This document shows, in pieces, positions 52,008 to 61,721 of a DNA stretch of 64,000 bases. The stretch is taken from NCBI RefSeq assembly GCF_001407835.1, contig NZ_CYUO01000004.1, forward strand, positions 262,739 to 326,738, read 5' to 3'. Within the stretch, counting starts at the first letter, position 1. Every line of letters starts with the position of its first letter. The stretch comes from Lagierella massiliensis. Its GTDB lineage: Bacteria; Bacillota; Clostridia; Tissierellales; Peptoniphilaceae. A program made the translations under genes and the position numbers. The notes under the pieces were generated by a model. That model worked only from the letters and a program-made list of their open reading frames with translations, was not told the origin of the DNA and searched no databases.

Positions 52008-53285
52008 ATGACTGAACAACTAAGAACAAATATTAGAAAAGATAGAATAAAAAGAGCTATTATCATGGCTTTTGCGTATGTGGGAGTTTTGACTGGAGCT
52101 GGACTTGCTTCAGGACAAGAACTTTTACAATACTTTGTAGGATTTGGTGTTCCAGGGCTTATAGCAGTGGTGGTTACGGGACTTTTACATGTAGTATTCG
52201 GTTACATTATATTATCAATGGGATCATATTTCTTAGCTAGTAAACATAGTGAAGTTTTAGAACAAATGACTCATCCTATAATTGTAAAATTATTGGATAT
52301 AGCGCTTATGATTACCTGCTTTGTTATAGGTTTTGTAATGATAGCAGGAGCGGGATCAAATTTAAATCAACAGTTTGGTATACCTAGCTGGATAGGGGCT
52401 TTAATATGTGTAGTACTTATTTTGATAGTAAGTCAATTTGATTTTGAAAAAGTATCAGCTGTAATAGGGTCTTTTACACCATTTATAATAATTTTTATTA
52501 TTATGGGCACCATTTATACAATATTTTGGGCTGATGTAGATTTAAAAACATCTACTGAAATGACCAAAACTTTAAGCAGGGCTATTGACAATGTAGCATT
52601 ATCAAGTTTAAATTATTTTTCTATGTGTATGATGACAGGTGTATCTATGGCTTTTGTATTGGGTGGGGAAGAATTTAATAACAAAGTTTCCAAAACAGCA
52701 GGTATAGTTGGAGGTTTTATAGTAGGTTTTATAACTACTGTTGCAACATTTACTTTATATGCAAATCTTCCATATATTATAAATTCAGATTTACCAATGC
52801 AAGCTATTATCACAAACATTCACCCGATACTAGGAACTTTTATGTCCATAGTAATATATGGAATGATTTTCAATACAGGTATTTCATTATATTATGCTTT
52901 AGCGAGAAGAATTTCAGGCGATGATAAAAAGAAATTTAATTTAACTTTAACCATCCTTACACTTACAGGATATGGACTTTCATTTGCAGGATTTAAGAAA
53001 CTTATAGCTATCATGTACCCTATAATTGGGTATATGGGAATAGTATTGATACTTGTTATATTTTTAGGTTGGATTAAAAATAAATCAAAGATTGAAAAAG
53101 AAGCAGAGATAAGAAATAGAATTTATGATCTCATATTTGCTAAAAAAGATCCGGGTCAAGATTTTTCACAAAAAGATTCTAAAGAATTAGAAAAGCTTAA
53201 AAACAAATCTATTGCTGAAGATGATGACTTTAAAGAAAATGTTGGACAAGCTATAGATAAACATATAGATAATATTAATGATTAA
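52008..53285 (+). CDS. YkvI-type membrane protein
   Basis: A 425-residue integral membrane protein of the APC/LeuT-like YkvI family with about ten helices. The first helix carries the family motif FAYVGVLTGAGLASGQELLQYF; later SSLNYFSMCMMTGVSMAFVLGGE is typical. The last 70 residues are charged and cytoplasmic. The ATG at 52008 has GGGGA upstream, whereas an ATG at 51981 has no ribosome site. The substrate is unknown. A cysteine desulfidase gene follows after 366 bases and a terminator. Confidence 0.82.
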   Translation: MTEQLRTNIRKDRIKRAIIMAFAYVGVLTGAGLASGQELLQYFVGFGVPGLIAVVVTGLLHVVFGYIILSMGSYFLASKHSEVLEQMTHPIIVKLLDIALMITCFVIGFVMIAGAGSNLNQQFGIPSWIGALICVVLILIVSQFDFEKVSAVIGSFTPFIIIFIIMGTIYTIFWADVDLKTSTEMTKTLSRAIDNVALSSLNYFSMCMMTGVSMAFVLGGEEFNNKVSKTAGIVGGFIVGFITTVATFTLYANLPYIINSDLPMQAIITNIHPILGTFMSIVIYGMIFNTGISLYYALARRISGDDKKKFNLTLTILTLTGYGLSFAGFKKLIAIMYPIIGYMGIVLILVIFLGWIKNKSKIEKEAEIRNRIYDLIFAKKDPGQDFSQKDSKELEKLKNKSIAEDDDFKENVGQAIDKHIDNIND

Positions 53286-53436
53286 ATCATCAATATATTT
53301 ATAACGAGAGTTATTTTGCCATAATAAAACTACGGGTAAGAACAATTATAAAATGCGAAATATAATAAACGCTAATTATAGTACAACACAAAAATGGGCT
53401 GTGTTACAAGGTGCCCGCACAAAGTTGGACTTTATA

Positions 53437-53474
53437 TCAGAGACATTTAGAAATATTTGTCTCTGTTTTTTTAC
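53437..53474 (+). terminator. Terminator after the YkvI gene, in the 53286-53651 gap
   Basis: CAGAGAC and GTCTCTG pair around ATTTAGAAATATTT (itself partly paired), followed by TTTTTTT. The rest of the 53286-53651 gap shows only a hairpin before cyuA and no convincing gene. Confidence 0.85.
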
Positions 53475-53613
53475 GTTTTGTAAATTTCTCCTATGGAAAA
53501 TCACCTCTAAGCTGCATTTATTTTTCTATTTATTTCGACAAAATAGCAAAGATTATTTTTTAATGGATACAACTAAAACCAATATACTTAAGCCCTTGAA
53601 ATATCGTCGCTTT

Positions 53614-53646
53614 GCTGATATGATTAATAATAATATCAGCAGGAGG
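53614..53646 (+). promoter_or_regulatory. Hairpin touching the cyuA ribosome site
   Basis: GCTGATAT (53614-53621) and ATATCAGC (53633-53640) pair around 11 bases, directly followed by AGGAGG. It could protect the mRNA end or modulate ribosome access. Confidence 0.45.
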
Positions 53647-53651
53647 TAATT

Positions 53652-54926
53652 ATGGTTTCTTATAAGGATTTTGAAAAAGTTTTGCTTGATGAGTTAAAGC
53701 AGGCACTTGGTTGCACTGAGCCTATTGCTATTGCACTTTGTGGAGCTAAGGTTAGGGAATATTTAAGTTCAAAGCCTATGGACATAGAAGTTTATTGCTC
53801 TAAAAATATTATTAAAAATGCATGGTCTGTGTTAGTACCTAACTCTCAAGGTATGAAGGGAATATTAACTGCAGTATCCTTAGGGATTGTTGGAGGAGAT
53901 GCTTCAAAAAATTTAAGGGTTTTAGAAGATATTTCCAACGAAGATATTGAAAAGGCAAAGGAATTAATTGAAAATAAAATTATAAAGACACATGTGGCAG
54001 AAGTTCCAAACATGTTATATATAAGAATAGAGGCTGTAACGGCAAATGAAGAAGTAACTGTTGTTATTGAAGACAGCCACGACAATTTTACATTTATAAA
54101 AGTGAATGATGAAGTTGTGTTTGAAAAGGACAACGACAAAAATATTAGTGAAGTAGAAGACAGATCATTTTTATCTGTTAAGAGCATAATAGACTTTGCA
54201 GATAATGTTAATTTTGAAGATATTCCTGAACTAATTGAAAGACTTGACCTACAGATTAAATCCAATATGGAAATTGCAAAGCGTGGTCTTAGGGAAGAAT
54301 ATGGTGCAATGATTGGTCAAATTATAAAGCAAACTTCTAAAGGGAGTGTTGAAGATGAGATAAAATCTATGACCTGTTCTGCTTCTGATGCAAGAATGGG
54401 AGGTTGTTCTCTTCCTGTGGTTATAAATTCTGGTTCAGGTAACCAAGGCATAACTACCTCTGTGCCTGTAATTGTGTTTTGTGAAAAGGAAAATATTTCA
54501 AAGGAAAGACTTTACCGTGGACTTATGGTTTCAAATCTTATTGCAATTTATCAAAAATATTATATTGGAAAACTTTCTGCATTTTGTGGAGCTGTGTCTG
54601 CAGGATCAGCTGCAGCTTGTGCAATAGGATATTTAATTGGACTTGACGAAGAAAAAATTGAATCCATTCTTACAAATGCCCTTGCAACTTCTGGAGGAAT
54701 TGTATGCGACGGTGCAAAGGCGTCATGCGCTTCAAAGATTGCAGTGGCACTGGACAATGGTCTACTTGCCCTTGAAATGGCAAAGAGGGGAATAGAGTTT
54801 GAATATATGGATGGAATTGTAGGAAATAATTGCGATACCACTGTAAAAAACATTGGGAAAATGGCGAGTGAAGGCATGAAGGATACTGACGATAAAATTC
54901 TTGAAATCATGCTTGAAGAAAATTAA
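53652..54926 (+). CDS. cyuA: L-cysteine desulfidase family protein (UPF0597)
   Basis: A 424-residue cytoplasmic Fe-S enzyme of the CyuA/YhaM family, which splits L-cysteine into sulfide, ammonia and pyruvate. Characteristic motifs are ALGCTEPIAIALCGAK at the N-terminus, MGGCSLPVVINSGSGNQGITTSVPV, FCGAVSAGSAAACAIGYL and GGIVCDGAKASCASKIA with conserved cysteines, and GNNCDTTVKNIGKMASEGM. Length is normal. It precedes a GntR regulator, which may control it. The activity would give H2S and free ammonia. The gene symbol is from family resemblance. Confidence 0.85.
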   Translation: MVSYKDFEKVLLDELKQALGCTEPIAIALCGAKVREYLSSKPMDIEVYCSKNIIKNAWSVLVPNSQGMKGILTAVSLGIVGGDASKNLRVLEDISNEDIEKAKELIENKIIKTHVAEVPNMLYIRIEAVTANEEVTVVIEDSHDNFTFIKVNDEVVFEKDNDKNISEVEDRSFLSVKSIIDFADNVNFEDIPELIERLDLQIKSNMEIAKRGLREEYGAMIGQIIKQTSKGSVEDEIKSMTCSASDARMGGCSLPVVINSGSGNQGITTSVPVIVFCEKENISKERLYRGLMVSNLIAIYQKYYIGKLSAFCGAVSAGSAAACAIGYLIGLDEEKIESILTNALATSGGIVCDGAKASCASKIAVALDNGLLALEMAKRGIEFEYMDGIVGNNCDTTVKNIGKMASEGMKDTDDKILEIMLEEN

Positions 54927-54968
54927 TTAAAATTTTTTGGGATTTGGTATATAATAGTTACCAAATCC
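54927..54968 (+). promoter_or_regulatory. Promoter with palindromic operator before the GntR gene
   Basis: GGATTTGGTA (54940-54949) and TACCAAATCC (54959-54968) are perfect 10-base arms around TATAATAGT, so the spacer is itself a consensus -10. A weak TTAAAA lies 17 bases upstream. Arms of the type TGGTA...TACCA match the usual half-site style of GntR-family repressors. It may also act as a weak terminator of cyuA. Confidence 0.55.
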
Positions 54969-54997
54969 TATTTTATTAACTTAAGCGAAGGGAAAAA

Positions 54998-55621
54998 ATG
55001 ACAACATTAAGACAAAAGGTATATAATTCTATAAAACTGGATATTGTTTCTGGAAAGTATAGTCGAGATGATATTTTAAATGAAAAAAATTTGATGCTGA
55101 AGTACAATATAAGTAAGGCTCCTGTTAGAGACGCCCTTATTGAACTTTGTAATGAAGGTGTACTTAGGAGCATACCAAGACTTGGCTATGTGATGGTGAG
55201 TTATTCCAAGGAATATCTTGATGGAATTTTAAAACTCAGAAAATTTTTGGAACCAACTTACCTTGAAGAGAATTGGGATAGGATTACTGATGAGGATATC
55301 TCAAAGCTGGAAAGTCTACATAGGAAACATTTAGAAGAAGCTTGTAGAGAAGATCCAGTTTCCTATTGGAATACTAATATGGATTTTCATTTAACTTTAG
55401 CTTCTTTTTATCACGATGAGTACTTTTATGAGATTTTGGAAAATGCCTTTCAAAAACAAATGCTTGTTTTTTCTCAGTATTACTGGAATAATTGGAGGAG
55501 AGAGGTCTTTGACATCTACAGTCATCAGCATAGTGAATTTTTAAGTTATTTAAAGAGTAGGGACAGGAAAAAAGCGGTTTTAGAACTTCGAAAAGATATA
55601 GAATATTTTATGAAGGGTTAA
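54998..55621 (+). CDS. GntR-family regulator (FadR/FCD type)
   Basis: A 207-residue repressor. The N-terminal winged helix is LRQKVYNSIKLDIVSGKYSRDDILNEKNLMLKYNISKAPVRDAL in pieces typical of GntR. The C-terminal FCD domain (about 75-205) has LRKFLEPTYLEE, NMDFHLTLASFYHDEYFYEIL with likely metal-binding Asp/His, and HQHSEFLSYL. The start follows GAAGGGA. A palindrome over its promoter suggests autoregulation. Targets may be cyuA, or guaB downstream; this is inference. Confidence 0.88.
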   Translation: MTTLRQKVYNSIKLDIVSGKYSRDDILNEKNLMLKYNISKAPVRDALIELCNEGVLRSIPRLGYVMVSYSKEYLDGILKLRKFLEPTYLEENWDRITDEDISKLESLHRKHLEEACREDPVSYWNTNMDFHLTLASFYHDEYFYEILENAFQKQMLVFSQYYWNNWRREVFDIYSHQHSEFLSYLKSRDRKKAVLELRKDIEYFMKG

Positions 55622-55634
55622 TAGCCGTAGGTTG

Positions 55635-55663
55635 TTGACAAAAAAAAGAAAAGTTGTTACATT
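55635..55663 (+). promoter_or_regulatory. Promoter of guaB
   Basis: TTGACA (55635-55640) and TACATT (55658-55663) are 17 bases apart, 35 bases before the guaB start region. Confidence 0.65.
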
Positions 55664-55679
55664 ACTATTAAAAATTTAA

Positions 55680-57158
<1,479 letters not shown>

Positions 57159-57161
57159 AAA

Positions 57162-57203
57162 AAATTAAAATCCAAGGGAAATTCCTTTGGATTTTTCTTT
57201 TAA
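57162..57203 (+). terminator. Terminator of guaB
   Basis: AAAATCCAAGGG and CCTTTGGATTTT pair around AAATT, followed by TC and a T-rich run. Confidence 0.85.
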
Positions 57204-57250
57204 CTGTAAATAAAACCACGTAAAAGAACTGTAAAAAAATAAAAAAATCC

Positions 57251-57279
57251 TTGACGATAATAAATAAACTTGATACTAT
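57251..57279 (+). promoter_or_regulatory. Promoter of the purine operon
   Basis: TTGACG (57251-57256) and TACTAT (57274-57279) are 17 bases apart, starting transcription just before the first riboswitch. Confidence 0.65.
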
Positions 57280-57289
57280 GTATCCGTAA

Positions 57290-57452
57290 CGAGTTCATGA
57301 AATTTTTTAATTTTGTGAGCGAAAGTGTACCTAGGGATCCGGGCTATTGCACAGGACCAAGCGGTACGATGCCCTTACATAGGGTACACACCTGAGGGAG
57401 AAAAGCCCAGAGGGGTAGGTTTCGCTTAACCTACCCTTCTGGGCTCGTTTTA
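57290..57452 (+). promoter_or_regulatory. ykkC-subtype-2 riboswitch (PRPP type) before purC
   Basis: The aptamer core CTAGGGATCCGGGC...GGACCAAGCGGTAC matches the ykkC subtype-2 consensus (PRPP and ppGpp sensing). Outer arms GTGTACC (57325-57331) and GGTACAC (57383-57389) pair. An intrinsic terminator follows: AGCCCAGAGGGGTAGGT and ACCTACCCTTCTGGGCT around TTCGCTTA, then CGTTTTATTT. With purC downstream the PRPP class is most likely; PRPP would favour read-through. The class is inferred from context. Confidence 0.8.
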
Positions 57453-57475
57453 TTTCAATGAGAAAGGTGATAAAA

Positions 57476-58162
57476 ATGGCAAACATTAGAGAAGGAAAGA
57501 CAAAAGATTTTGTACAAGAAGAAGGAAGATGCTACTTTAAATTCAAAGACACTATGACAGGAACAGCTGATGGATCTTTTGATACTGGTGGCAACATGGT
57601 TGCAGGTTCTAAAGAAGGTGCTGGACTTGAAAGCTTAAAAGTTTCAAAATATTTCTTTGAATTATTAAAGGAAAAGGGAATCAAGACTCACTATATTTCT
57701 GCAAATTTAGATGAAGGAACAATGGACATCAAAAAGGGAAAATTATTTGGGGATGGACTTGAAGTTATAACCAGATTTGTAGCAGTGGGTTCTTTTATCA
57801 GAAGATATGGTAAATATGCTGAAGAAGGACAAAAGCTTGACGCCTACACTGAAATCACATTAAAAGACGATCAAAGAGAAGACCCTCTAATCACAAAAGA
57901 TGCCCTTGTTATGTTAAATATTTTAACAGCTGAGCAATATGAAGAAATTGTAGCGTTAAATGTAAAAATTTCAAATATTATCAAAGAAGAATTAGCAAAG
58001 CACGGACTTGAACTATACGATATAAAACTTGAATACGGTATGGTTGATGGAACTGATGAAATTGTATTGATAGATGAAGTTTCAGGTGGAAACATGAGAG
58101 CTTATAAAGGCGACACATATATTGAACCACTTGAACTTTCAAAATATTTAGATATTAAATAA
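57476..58162 (+). CDS. purC: SAICAR synthetase
   Basis: Joins CAIR and aspartate in step seven of purine synthesis. The 228-residue sequence has REGKTKDFVQEEG at the N-terminus, the substrate loop VVGSFIRR-like AVGSFIRRYGK, the DPLITKDAL motif and LIDEVSGGNMRAY in place of the usual LIDEISPDxxR, a notable variation at the C-terminal site. The ATG at 57476 follows AAAGGTGAT; an ATG at 57458 lacks a good site. It is flanked by a riboswitch on each side. Confidence 0.9.
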   Translation: MANIREGKTKDFVQEEGRCYFKFKDTMTGTADGSFDTGGNMVAGSKEGAGLESLKVSKYFFELLKEKGIKTHYISANLDEGTMDIKKGKLFGDGLEVITRFVAVGSFIRRYGKYAEEGQKLDAYTEITLKDDQREDPLITKDALVMLNILTAEQYEEIVALNVKISNIIKEELAKHGLELYDIKLEYGMVDGTDEIVLIDEVSGGNMRAYKGDTYIEPLELSKYLDIK

Positions 58163-58163
58163 G

Positions 58164-58283
58164 ATAGAGTACCTATTGATCCGGGCTATGCACAGGACCG
58201 AGCGGTACAATGCCTTAGGGCTTACCGAAAGGACAAAAGCCTGGACGGGAGGTTTCTACCTTCCTGTTTGGGCTATTTTTTAT
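58164..58283 (+). promoter_or_regulatory. Second ykkC-subtype-2 riboswitch (PRPP type) before purE
   Basis: A second copy of the motif starts two bases after purC: ATTGATCCGGGC...GGACCGAGCGGTAC, followed by a terminator whose arms AGCCTGGACGGGAGGT and ACCTTCCTGTTTGGGCT flank TTCT, then ATTTTTTATTTTT. It resembles the first unit but differs in sequence, so it is not a recent copy. It gates purE and the genes beyond independently of purC. Confidence 0.8.
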
Positions 58284-58330
58284 TTTTAATGGACAAAGCG
58301 AAAACAATTCAAATAAACATGGAGGAATAA

Positions 58331-58807
58331 ATGAAAGTAACAGTAATAATGGGTTCATTATCTGACAAGGAAATTGCAGATAAAGTTGTAAAGACATTAA
58401 AAGAATTTGAAATAGATTATGAAGTTAGAGTTATCTCAGCTCATAGAGCTCTTGGAGAACTTGTTAAGTACATGGACGAAACAAAAGAAGAAACTGGCGT
58501 GTACATTGGCATTGCAGGTATGGCCGCACACCTTGCTGGGGTTATGGCAGGTTCAACTACAAGACCTGTAATTGGAGTTCCAGCAAAGTCAACAGCACTT
58601 GAAGGTCTTGACGCGCTTTTATCAACAGTTCAAATGCCTAAGGGAGTTCCCGTAGCTACCGTTGCAATAAACGGTGGACAAAATGCAGCAGTTCTTGCAG
58701 CAAGGATACTAAGCCTATCTGATGAAAAGCTTTCAAAAAAATTGGAAGACTATAAAGCAGATATGGAACAAAAAATATTAGATAGTAAATACACATTCGA
58801 GGGTTAA
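58331..58807 (+). CDS. purE: N5-CAIR mutase (class I PurE)
   Basis: Rearranges N5-CAIR to CAIR. It has 158 residues. Landmarks are IMGSLSDKEIADKV, SAHRAL with the family histidine region, IAGMAAHLAGVMAGSTTRPVIGVP and LLSTVQMPKGVPVATVAINGGQNAAVLAARIL. These match class I, which needs PurK for its substrate, yet no purK lies in this operon. GGAGG precedes the ATG. purF starts two bases after it. Confidence 0.93.
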   Translation: MKVTVIMGSLSDKEIADKVVKTLKEFEIDYEVRVISAHRALGELVKYMDETKEETGVYIGIAGMAAHLAGVMAGSTTRPVIGVPAKSTALEGLDALLSTVQMPKGVPVATVAINGGQNAAVLAARILSLSDEKLSKKLEDYKADMEQKILDSKYTFEG

Positions 58808-58808
58808 T

Positions 58809-60086
58809 ATGTCAGGATTAATTGGAGTATATAGCAGAGATGGGAAACTAAATGTCTTTCCTCATCTATATTATGGATTACACGCCCTACAACACAGGGG
58901 ACAAGCTGAGATGGGAATAAGTCTATTTAAAGATGGAAATATAAATGAAATAAAAGGCAAGGGGCTAATCTCAGACAATATAACAGATGAAAATGTATCA
59001 AGTATTAGTGGAAATAAGGGTCTTGCCCATTGTAAATACGCTTTTAAAGATGACGATGTAAATTCAAAGACAATGCCATTAATCTACGACATAGACGGCG
59101 AAGCCATGATTATTATAGATGGAAAGATAATCAATGAAGACTTCGAGATGAGGGAACTTGTAACTAAGCTTAAAAATAGAGAAAAAGGTCTTTCAAAATA
59201 TATTTCAAGTTTAGAAGGAGCTTACTCTGTTATTTATATGGATAATGAAAAGATGATTGCATTTAGAGATGTCTATGGAATAAAACCACTTTCAATTGGA
59301 AAGACTGAAGATTTTATTGTAGTTGCATCTGAAACTTGTGCAATTGACACCATAAATGCACAAAATGTTCACCCTTTAAGACCGGGAGAAATCTACATCG
59401 TGGATCAATATGGAGAATCATCTCACTTTGCAAAGGAAAAAGATCATGCCCTATGTCTTTTTGAACTTGTTTATATTGCAAGAGACGATTCTTACATTGA
59501 TGAACTTTCAGTATATAAGGCAAGGTATAACATGGGAACTACCCTTGCAAAGGAACATCCTGTATATGCAGATATCGTAATTGGAGCACCAGATTCAGGT
59601 ATGATTGCTGCTCTTGGATATTCAAAAGAATCTGGGATTCCATATCAAAAGGGAATCGTAAGAAATAGATATATTGGGAGAACTTTTATAAATCCATCTG
59701 CGGATATGAGAAACTTTTCTGTACATCTAAAACTTTCTGCGATTAAACAGAACATTCGTGGAAAAAATGTGATTTTGGTGGACGACTCAATAGTTAGAGG
59801 AACAACTATAAAGAGAACTGTGGACATTCTTAAAAAAGCAGGAGCAAAGTCAATTCATATAAGAATTTCATCACCACCAGTAATCGAAAACGAAAACCTA
59901 AGTATCGACATTCCCGACAAGAGCGACCTCATAGCAGCAAATAATACAATTGAGGAGATGGAAGAGATGCTTGGATGTGACTCTTTGAGATTTTTGTCAA
60001 TTGAAGGCATTAGAGAAGCCTGTGGAAATAGAAACTTTTATGAAAAATATTTTGGCGGGTATAACCCCCTTGAGGAAAATAAATAG
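58809..60086 (+). CDS. purF: Amidophosphoribosyltransferase with degenerate glutaminase domain
   Basis: The phosphoribosyltransferase half (about 225-425) looks active: VIGAPDSGMIAALGYS, PYQKGIVRNRYIGRTFI, and the PRPP loop VILVDDSIVRGTT. The N-terminal glutaminase half is clearly homologous (LQHRGQ, LEGAYSV, FRDVYGIKPLSIG) but has lost its active site. The start is MSGLIG instead of MCGIxG, so the N-terminal nucleophile Cys is Ser. GHxRYSTxG is replaced by AHCKYAFKD (73-81), and the NGN loop by IDGKI. Such an enzyme would have to use free ammonia. There is no hint of a frameshift. Length is slightly short (425). Confidence 0.9.
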   Translation: MSGLIGVYSRDGKLNVFPHLYYGLHALQHRGQAEMGISLFKDGNINEIKGKGLISDNITDENVSSISGNKGLAHCKYAFKDDDVNSKTMPLIYDIDGEAMIIIDGKIINEDFEMRELVTKLKNREKGLSKYISSLEGAYSVIYMDNEKMIAFRDVYGIKPLSIGKTEDFIVVASETCAIDTINAQNVHPLRPGEIYIVDQYGESSHFAKEKDHALCLFELVYIARDDSYIDELSVYKARYNMGTTLAKEHPVYADIVIGAPDSGMIAALGYSKESGIPYQKGIVRNRYIGRTFINPSADMRNFSVHLKLSAIKQNIRGKNVILVDDSIVRGTTIKRTVDILKKAGAKSIHIRISSPPVIENENLSIDIPDKSDLIAANNTIEEMEEMLGCDSLRFLSIEGIREACGNRNFYEKYFGGYNPLEENK

Positions 60087-60094
60087 GAGGAATT

Positions 60095-61117
60095 ATGTCA
60101 ATTGATTACAAAAAAGCTGGCGTAGATAAAGAAGCCGGTTATGAAACTGTGAACCTTATCAAGGATATGGTAAAGAAAACCCATGATAAAAACGTGCTAA
60201 CAGATTTAGGCGGCTTTGCAGGTCTTTATGACATTGGCTCATTTAACTACAAAAATCCAGTATTAGTTTCAGGAACTGATGGAGTTGGTACAAAGGTACT
60301 TATTGCAAGGGAACTTGGAATAAATAACACAATTGGTCAAGACTGTGTTGCCATGTGTGTTAATGACGTGCTTTGCCAAGGTGCAAAACCACTATTTTTC
60401 CTTGACTACATTGGAACAGGAAAGGTAATACCAGAGAAGATGGCACAAATCGTTGAAGGAGTTTCAGATGGTTGTTACAAGGCAGGCTGTGCGCTAATTG
60501 GCGGAGAGACTGCTGAAATGCCAGGAGTATATGAAGTGGATGACTACGACCTTGCAGGCTTTGCAGTCGGAATTGTAGATAAGGATAAAATTATTACAGG
60601 TAGCAGCATAAAGACAGGAAATATTTTATTTGGACTTAAGTCCTCAGGAGTTCATTCAAATGGATTCTCCCTTGTAAGAAAAGTTGTAGAGACTGCAGGG
60701 CTAAAATATAGTGACAAGTTTGGTGACACCACTCTTGGAGAAGCTCTTTTAGTTCCAACAAGAATATATGTTAAGTCAATGCTTTCATTAATGGAAGAAG
60801 TTGAAGTTAAGGGAATGTGTCACATAACAGGTGGAGGACTTTACGAAAATGTTCCAAGAATGTTACCTGAAGACACAAAGGCAAAAATAAATCTTAAGGA
60901 CTTTGAAATTCCTGAAATATTTAAACTAATTGAAGAAAAGGGAAATATCGAAAGGGAAGAGATGTATAACACATTCAACATGGGAATAGGATTTGTCTTT
61001 GCAGTGGACGCTAAAGACAGTGAAAAAGTTAAGACATTCTTTGAAAACGCAGATGAAGAACTTATAGAACTTGGAACTGTAGAAGAGGGCCATAGGGAAG
61101 TTGGCCTTGAGTACTAA
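60095..61117 (+). CDS. purM: AIR synthetase
   Basis: Closes the imidazole ring of FGAM to AIR using ATP. The 340-residue length is normal. Motifs are DYKKAGVDKEAGYETV, VSGTDGVGTKVLIA, DCVAMCVNDVLCQGAKPLFFLDYI, LIGGETAEMPGVY and LKSSGVHSNGFSLVRKV, then HITGGGLYENVPR. GGAGG precedes the ATG, nine bases after purF. Confidence 0.95.
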   Translation: MSIDYKKAGVDKEAGYETVNLIKDMVKKTHDKNVLTDLGGFAGLYDIGSFNYKNPVLVSGTDGVGTKVLIARELGINNTIGQDCVAMCVNDVLCQGAKPLFFLDYIGTGKVIPEKMAQIVEGVSDGCYKAGCALIGGETAEMPGVYEVDDYDLAGFAVGIVDKDKIITGSSIKTGNILFGLKSSGVHSNGFSLVRKVVETAGLKYSDKFGDTTLGEALLVPTRIYVKSMLSLMEEVEVKGMCHITGGGLYENVPRMLPEDTKAKINLKDFEIPEIFKLIEEKGNIEREEMYNTFNMGIGFVFAVDAKDSEKVKTFFENADEELIELGTVEEGHREVGLEY

Positions 61118-61721
61118 AAATATTGCAATACTTGCATCGGGATCAGGCTCCAATGCCCAAGCCGTCATGGATGCTTGTAAACAAAATGAAATTGCTGGGG
61201 TTGTTAGGATAATTATTTCCGACAACCCTAAGGCATATGTGTTAAAAAGGGCTGAAGAAAATAATATTAAAGCAGTTGTGGAAAGGGATTTTGAAAAAAT
61301 AAAAAATCTACTTGAACAAGAAAAAATTGACTTAATAGTTCTGGCAGGATATTTAAAAATTCTTCCAACTTCATTTATAAGGCAATTTGAAAACAAGATT
61401 ATAAACATACACCCTTCACTAATCCCTTCATTTTGTGGAGAGGGCTTCTATGGCGAACATGTACATAGGGCTGCCATTGAAAGAGGTGTAAAAGTTTCAG
61501 GATGCACAACCCATTTTGTAAACGAAATTGCAGATGGAGGACCAATAATTTTCCAAAAGGTTGTTGAAGTAGTGCAAGGCGATGACTACAAGACCTTGGC
61601 TAAGAGAATTCTTGAACAAGAGCACCCACTACTTGTAAAGAGTTGTAAATATTTTTGTGAAGACAGACTGGAAGTAAGAGGACATAAGGTATATATAAAG
61701 GAGAAAAAATGCGAGCATTAA
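61107..61721 (+). CDS. purN: GAR formyltransferase
   Basis: Transfers formyl from 10-formyl-tetrahydrofolate to GAR. The 204-residue sequence has ILASGSGSNAQAV, DLIVLAGYLKIL, the catalytic INIHPSLIPSF (Asn and His) and CTTHFVNEIADGGPII, whose Asp before GG is the third catalytic residue. The TTG at 61107 is chosen because AGGGAAG lies six bases upstream; a TTG at 61101 touches that site. It overlaps the end of purM by 11 bases and purH by 13. Confidence 0.92.
   Translation: MSTKNIAILASGSGSNAQAVMDACKQNEIAGVVRIIISDNPKAYVLKRAEENNIKAVVERDFEKIKNLLEQEKIDLIVLAGYLKILPTSFIRQFENKIINIHPSLIPSFCGEGFYGEHVHRAAIERGVKVSGCTTHFVNEIADGGPIIFQKVVEVVQGDDYKTLAKRILEQEHPLLVKSCKYFCEDRLEVRGHKVYIKEKKCEH

Noticed and set aside
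53353-53649. 98-residue open frame in the gap before cyuA
   Set aside because: It runs straight through a strong terminator (53437-53474), has no ribosome site, and its composition looks random. It was not called as a gene.
58809-58820. PurF start as a sequencing error hiding a normal Cys nucleophile
   Set aside because: TCA is two substitutions away from TGT/TGC, and the other glutaminase motifs are degenerate too, so one base error cannot explain it.
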